Shown here: positions 30,187 to 34,018 of the stretch, one piece after another
Numbering within the stretch: the stretch's first letter is position 1
How the letters are laid out: each line of letters starts with the position of its first letter
Assembly: GCA_021324235.1 (NCBI GenBank)
Contig: JAJPJM010000030.1
Span: forward strand, 1 to 34,018
Direction: 5' to 3'
Origin: Verrucomicrobiota bacterium
GTDB taxonomy: Bacteria; Verrucomicrobiota; Verrucomicrobiia; Limisphaerales; UBA11358
DNA: 34,018 nt
Position numbers and translations under genes: made by a program
Notes under the pieces: generated by a model
What the model was told of the DNA's origin: nothing
The model's input: only the letters and a program-made list of their open reading frames with translations
The model's database searches: none

Positions 30187-31482
30187 TTATTTCGGCAAAT
30201 AGGCGCCGGGCAGATAAATGGTGAAGGTGGTGCCCTCACCCGGCTGGGTGTGGACGTGCAAAGCGCCGTTGCCTTCCTTGATCAACCGGTGAACGATGCT
30301 AAGGCCGAGCCCCGTGCCCTGCCGCGGTCCCTTGGTGGTGAAGTAAGGTTGGAAAATTTTTGGCAGCACTTCCGGCGGGATCCCGAGGCCATTGTCACGC
30401 ACCCACAATTTGACCAGGGGCGACGCGTTGTCCGCGCATTCGATGTTGAGCAACCGGTCGTTCGGGGTGTCCTTGAACTTTGAAAGGTCCAGCGGCGTCC
30501 GCAGCATTTCGCCGCCGACTTCCACGCGATGCTTGTGCGGCACGCATTGAAAGGCATTCACGGCCAGGTTAAGCAGAATCTGGATGAGATCGGTGCCGTT
30601 GACCTTGACACTCATGTCCTCGGCGAGCGGCGTGATGCTGAACTCATTCTCCTGCACGCTGGGATGCACGCGCATGAGTTGCTCCAGGTCCTTCAGCAGT
30701 TGATTGACGCTGACCCGCGGGGCGTGTTCATCCGACTGACGGCGGAGAAAACCGAGGTAGCGCCGGGAAATTTCAATGCAGTTGCCCACCTGCCGCGAGA
30801 TGATGCGCAGGCGATCCTTGATGAATTCCGAGTCCTCCACTTCCAGGTGCGCGTTGCGGTTGAGCCGCTGGTTGAGCACCTGGACGAAACCGGAAATGAC
30901 CGTCAGCGGGCCGTTGATGTCATGAATGATGCTGGCATAAATATCACCGCGCGTCTTGGCGATTTGCTCTTCGATGCGCTGGTTTTGCAGTTCGGTCAGC
31001 AGCTCCTGGACTTTGTCGGCGCTGCTGTGAATTTCGCCTTCCAGGATCCGGCGTTGCATGGCCTGCGCGACGGCGGCGCGAATGGTCGCGATGTCGAACG
31101 GTTTGTTGATGTAGTCGCATGCGCGGAGCCGCAAGGCCTGCCGGATGGTGTCCGTCGTCTCGAAAGCGGTAATCATGATCGCCTCGATTTCCGGGTTCAC
31201 GAATTTGAGGCGTTCCAGGGCTTCGATGCCCGACATGCCCGCCATGCGGATATCCAGCACCGCCACGTCCACCGGATGTTTTTGCGCCAGCTCAATTGCG
31301 GTCGGACCGTCCTCGGCCATCAGTAAATCGTACTCATCCTTGAAAATAACCCGCAACGACTGGCGCGGCCCGTCCTCGTCGTCCACGATCAACAGCAGAC
31401 CGCGACGCTTTGCGGGTGATGGTTCGACGACTTCGGCGATGGCCGTATCCAGCTCTGCCAAGGGATCAGCGGTCGAGATCAT
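30187..31482 (-). CDS. Receiver-histidine kinase hybrid
   Basis: The product is 431 aa from the ATG at 31482; the TTG at 31488 is disregarded. Residues of about 28-145 form a receiver domain: LLIVDDEDGPRQSL, Asp in DVAVLDIRMAGMSG and lysine in DYINKPFDIAT. A coiled coil (residues 150-185) leads to the phospho-histidine box IIHDINGPLTVISGF near 188. A HATPase domain follows, with LNLAVNAF near 302, RDNGLGIPPEVLPKIF near 355 and GTGLGLSIVHRLI near 382. There is no transmembrane segment, so the kinase is cytoplasmic and probably driven by phosphorylation of its own receiver. It lies 240 bases upstream of the cytochrome genes on the same strand and might regulate them. Confidence 0.92.
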   Translation of the reverse strand: MISTADPLAELDTAIAEVVEPSPAKRRGLLLIVDDEDGPRQSLRVIFKDEYDLLMAEDGPTAIELAQKHPVDVAVLDIRMAGMSGIEALERLKFVNPEIEAIMITAFETTDTIRQALRLRACDYINKPFDIATIRAAVAQAMQRRILEGEIHSSADKVQELLTELQNQRIEEQIAKTRGDIYASIIHDINGPLTVISGFVQVLNQRLNRNAHLEVEDSEFIKDRLRIISRQVGNCIEISRRYLGFLRRQSDEHAPRVSVNQLLKDLEQLMRVHPSVQENEFSITPLAEDMSVKVNGTDLIQILLNLAVNAFQCVPHKHRVEVGGEMLRTPLDLSKFKDTPNDRLLNIECADNASPLVKLWVRDNGLGIPPEVLPKIFQPYFTTKGPRQGTGLGLSIVHRLIKEGNGALHVHTQPGEGTTFTIYLPGAYLPK

Positions 31483-31503
31483 ATTCAAAATTTAGTTGTT
31501 CGG

Positions 31504-31518
31504 TTCAGTTCCACTGAA
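31504..31518. promoter_or_regulatory. Dyad TTCAGT-N3-ACTGAA upstream of the kinase gene
   Basis: A perfect 6-bp inverted repeat with a 3-base centre lies 22 bases ahead of the kinase ATG. Position and symmetry suit an operator for an HTH dimer, but no second copy is seen. Confidence 0.3.
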
Positions 31519-31580
31519 AACGTCTAATAACGCCATTCTACCCCAAACGCTTCCACCCTCAAGCGCAAACCGTGCCAGAT

Positions 31581-32111
31581 TTACAGTTGCGCAAGCAACC
31601 ACGCGAGCGCCTGTTGCACCGTAACTTCCTTGAACGCCATACGGTCACCGGCATTTAATTTGCGTTCAACCAGGGTGCCGGACGGGCCGGCCAACGCGAT
31701 GAAAACCGTTCCGACCGGTTTGCCCTTCGTACCCCCGGCCGGCCCGGCAATGCCGGTGATCCCCAACGCGAAGTCCGCGCCGAACTTTGCCCGCGCGCCC
31801 TCGGCCATTTCGCGCGCGACGGCTTCGCTCACCGCCCCGTGTGACGCGAGCGTTTTTGCCCGGACGCCCAGAAACTTCCGTTTGACGGGATTGCTGTAGG
31901 CGACCACTCCGCCCAGGAAGGCCGCCGAAGCGCCCGGCACGTTCGTAAGCCGGTGCGCCATGCCCCCACCGGTGCAGGATTCAGCCAGGGCGAGTGTCTG
32001 TCTGCGCTCTGCGAGCAGCCGGAGAACCTCCGCTTCCAATTCGAAGCCCATCCGGGCGTTGACTTTCTTTTCAGCCAATGGTGCAGGCGCGGTCGGACGG
32101 CGGCGCTTCAT
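31581..32111 (-). CDS. pncC: Nicotinamide-nucleotide amidohydrolase (CinA C-terminal domain)
   Basis: The enzyme deamidates NMN to nicotinate mononucleotide (EC 3.5.1.42), recycling pyridine nucleotides in the cytoplasm. The product is 176 aa, the stand-alone PncC form without the CinA N-terminal half. Motifs are LALAESCTGGGMAHRLTNVPG near residue 40, FLGGVVAYSNPVKRKFLGV near 65, ALGITGIAGPAGGTKGKPVG near 115 and the VGTVFIAL strand. About 20 basic and proline-containing residues precede the domain, so an internal ATG (MGFELEAEV) may be the true start. The first ATG overlaps the stop of the upstream zinc-ribbon membrane gene as ATGA (32111-32108). Confidence 0.9.
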   Translation of the reverse strand: MKRRRPTAPAPLAEKKVNARMGFELEAEVLRLLAERRQTLALAESCTGGGMAHRLTNVPGASAAFLGGVVAYSNPVKRKFLGVRAKTLASHGAVSEAVAREMAEGARAKFGADFALGITGIAGPAGGTKGKPVGTVFIALAGPSGTLVERKLNAGDRMAFKEVTVQQALAWLLAQL

Positions 32112-32932
32112 GGCGGAAAGCGCGGCTGGCCGTTTCGAATCTCCGCGGTGAAGGTTCCCGCAATGCAGCTTTTGGCTTCATCCGGCAGACAAAGATAAAT
32201 CTTCCCCGGCAGTTGATTGCTGAAAACCGTTCCAAATTCAAGTTTCATCGCGAAGCCGTTGGTGAACATTTCCGCGATTCGCATGTCCCCCTCCCGCCAG
32301 AACAACGATACTCCCGGTGCGAAACCGGAATGATTCGTGGTCACGTCAAAGCTTTTTCCGCCGGGGACCTCGATGGCATTTGTGGAAAAACCGTTCGTGA
32401 CGACAAAGACATTGACGGCCGCCTCCACTTCCCGACCCGGACTGGACCGCAACATCAGCAGGCCGTTTTGATAAACCGCGCGCCGGCAGACAAAATCCTT
32501 GCCATGAATTTTACCCGCCGCCGTCTGGTCGGGAAAGACCGTGTTCGTCAAATTCAAGGTCCAAAGCGGGCTGACCGCGCCGGAAACGGCCTTGGGGGTG
32601 CCGGCCGCTGCCGGCGCCAGCCGCGATCGAATGATCTTTTCCCGGAGGAACAACGCCGTCACGGCGGCAAACGCCAGAATCAACGCGAAAATGAGCACCG
32701 CGGATTTTCGTTGATGCACCACCGGTGGCGGCGCGGGTGCCGGCGACGGCGGGAGGAGGATGGGTTTGATGTACTGCGTCGCGGACAACTGATATTTTGA
32801 GCCCTCCGCCGGCGCCTTGGGCACGACAATAATCTGGAAACAGGTGGGGCATTCCACTTGCGCACCGCTTGCGCTCGAATCCACCGCCATACGTTGGCCG
32901 CAAACCGGGCAGGCAAATTTGAACTCGCTCAT
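32108..32932 (-). CDS. Zinc-ribbon membrane protein of unknown function
   Basis: The product is 274 aa. Residues 8-33 hold two CxxC pairs (CPVCG...CPTC), a small zinc ribbon on the cytoplasmic side. A proline-rich linker (LLPPSPAPAPPPVV) comes next, then one membrane helix (SAVLIFALILAFAAVTALFL, about residues 78-97). The remaining 170 residues would be periplasmic and look like a beta-rich domain (FVVTNGFSTNAIEVPGG). I do not recognise that domain. The ribbon-linker-helix layout is common in verrucomicrobial and planctomycete membrane proteins. It overlaps pncC by four bases, but a functional link is not evident. Confidence 0.75.
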   Translation of the reverse strand: MSEFKFACPVCGQRMAVDSSASGAQVECPTCFQIIVVPKAPAEGSKYQLSATQYIKPILLPPSPAPAPPPVVHQRKSAVLIFALILAFAAVTALFLREKIIRSRLAPAAAGTPKAVSGAVSPLWTLNLTNTVFPDQTAAGKIHGKDFVCRRAVYQNGLLMLRSSPGREVEAAVNVFVVTNGFSTNAIEVPGGKSFDVTTNHSGFAPGVSLFWREGDMRIAEMFTNGFAMKLEFGTVFSNQLPGKIYLCLPDEAKSCIAGTFTAEIRNGQPRFPP

Positions 32933-33076
32933 GGCCTTGGGGGAAACATTTCACATCCGCGCCGGGGCGGCAATCAGCATTTTAAGCGATTTTAATCCGT
33001 CTTTGGGATTGAATTTTGCCGCCGCATCTCAAAATCTGTGCTTATCCGCGTCCAGCAGCGCGGTTGGTCAAAGCGC

Positions 33077-34018
33077 ATGAAAAAAATCTCTCCCGTTTCC
33101 CGCAGTGGACGCTTCGCCCGCGGCCCCGGCGCGGACGTCGCGCAATTCACCGAATCCATCTCGTTCGACCGGCGGCTCTGGCGGCATGACATTCTCGGCT
33201 CGCTTGTCCACGCCGAGATGCTCCACAAGATCGGCGTGCTTTCGCGCGCGGAACGCAACGCCATCGTACATGGCCTCAAGACCATCGCCCGGGAGATTGA
33301 AGCCGGGAAGTTCCGGTGGAAGCCCGAACTCGAGGACGTGCACATGAACCTCGAAGCTGAATTGACGCGGCGCGTGCCCGCCGGCGCAAAACTGCATACC
33401 GCCCGGTCGCGCAACGACCAGGTCGCCCTCGACCTGCGGCTCTGGCTGCGCGACGAAATCGTACTGCTGCTCGGTGAAATCATTCAGCTGCAGCGCGCGC
33501 TCGTCGGCCTCGGCGAAAAAAATGCCGACGTGTTGATTCCCGGCTATACGCACCTGCAGCGGGCCCAGCCGGTCTATCTCGCGCACCATCTGCTGGCTTA
33601 TGTGGAAATGCTGGAGCGCGACGGCGAACGATTCTGGGACGGTTATTCGCGCGTGAACGTCTGCCCGCTCGGCAGTGGCGCGATGGCCGGCTCCACGCTG
33701 CCGCTCGACCGCGTCCTCGTCGCCAAACTGCTCGGCTTTGTGAACGCCAGCGGCCAGCCGCAACTCACGCAAAATTCCATGGACGCGGTGAGCGACCGGG
33801 ATTTTGCCGTTGAATTTTGCGCCGCCGCCGCGTTGCTCGCCGTCCACCTGTCGCGGCTCGCGGAGGATTTAATCCTTTGGACCAGCGCCGAATTTAATTT
33901 CATCAAAATCGCCGACGCCTACACCACCGGTTCGTCGCTGATGCCGCAGAAGAAAAACCCCGACATCGCCGAACTCGCGCGCGGCAAATCCGGCCGCGTC
34001 ATCGGCAACCTGGTTGCG
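33077..34018 (+). CDS. argH: Argininosuccinate lyase, 3' end cut by window edge
   Basis: The last enzyme of arginine synthesis, splitting argininosuccinate into arginine and fumarate (EC 4.3.2.1). The ORF track omits it because it runs off the window. It starts at ATG 33077 ([20 protein letters not shown]) and is open for 314 codons to the last base. Diagnostic motifs are [13 protein letters not shown] near residue 93, [18 protein letters not shown] near 110, [12 protein letters not shown] near 155, and the fumarase-superfamily signature [12 protein letters not shown] near 290. About a third of a typical ArgH (roughly 460 aa) lies beyond the window. No promoter stands out upstream. Confidence 0.95.
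   Translation, partial: MKKISPVSRSGRFARGPGADVAQFTESISFDRRLWRHDILGSLVHAEMLHKIGVLSRAERNAIVHGLKTIAREIEAGKFRWKPELEDVHMNLEAELTRRVPAGAKLHTARSRNDQVALDLRLWLRDEIVLLLGEIIQLQRALVGLGEKNADVLIPGYTHLQRAQPVYLAHHLLAYVEMLERDGERFWDGYSRVNVCPLGSGAMAGSTLPLDRVLVAKLLGFVNASGQPQLTQNSMDAVSDRDFAVEFCAAAALLAVHLSRLAEDLILWTSAEFNFIKIADAYTTGSSLMPQKKNPDIAELARGKSGRVIGNLVA

Noticed and set aside
30089-30202. 37-codon ORF METAAKNQ... between the kinase and cytochrome genes
   Set aside because: A weak AGGA precedes it, but it overlaps the end of the kinase gene in antisense and has no recognisable feature; not enough to call.
1-34018. CRISPR array, prophage, insertion sequence or transposase
   Set aside because: None seen: no regularly spaced repeats of CRISPR length and no transposase or phage protein motifs in any frame.

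Overview
The window reads as ordinary chromosome from a GC-rich, Gram-negative, free-living bacterium. My best guess is the Verrucomicrobiota, near Pedosphaera/Limisphaerales. The reasons are inferential: amino-acid biosynthesis genes scattered singly between unrelated genes, a phosphotransacetylase split into two genes, few Shine-Dalgarno sites, large fused multiheme cytochromes, and a secreted glycosidase with a 'YLLQSSTDLVHW' tail. No 16S gene or other taxonomic marker is present.

Layout. 1-1000: RNase P RNA (minus strand, running off the left edge) with its promoter, then a zinc-ribbon coiled-coil gene. 1150-4910: phosphate acetyltransferase, its detached P-loop/DRTGG domain, a four-helix S23 gene boxed in by heptanucleotide repeats, and hisC. 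4920-6180: a LemA gene and a membrane partner. 6360-8260: N-acetylglutamate synthase and an L,D-transpeptidase. 8260-9230: a regulatory island with a receiver-only response regulator, a 57-aa ribbon-helix-helix (RHH) protein absent from the ORF track, and a divergent RHH paralogue. 9400-13160: proA, a REP-like hairpin and a secreted GH44 glycosidase. 13300-16830: an ATP-grasp-like protein, a MtaB-type methyltransferase and a corrinoid protein. 16950-21400: a SirB1-like protein, tRNA-Thr(TGT), a PurD-like ATP-grasp protein, alanine racemase and an arginyl/leucyl-transferase-like protein. 21430-23800: a receiver protein, a tRNA-dihydrouridine synthase whose 5' end has been displaced by a toxin-antitoxin pair, and the stranded 5' remnant. 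24030-25400: leuC. 25440-31480: a respiratory block on the minus strand with 9-heme and 11-heme cytochrome c/b fusions, a small cytochrome c and a receiver-kinase. 31580-34018: PncC, a zinc-ribbon membrane protein and a 3'-truncated argH.

The most interesting points are: (i) the dus gene cut from its start by a toxin-antitoxin insertion, with a second copy of its first 36 codons beyond the insertion; (ii) the RHH/receiver operon and divergent RHH paralogue, with two copies of a 9-mer exactly 63 bp apart over the promoter region; (iii) the ATP-grasp/MtaB/MtaC cluster; (iv) the paired multiheme cytochrome-b fusions; and (v) recurring heptanucleotide tandem repeats that build a promoter, flank a gene and sit inside a coding sequence.
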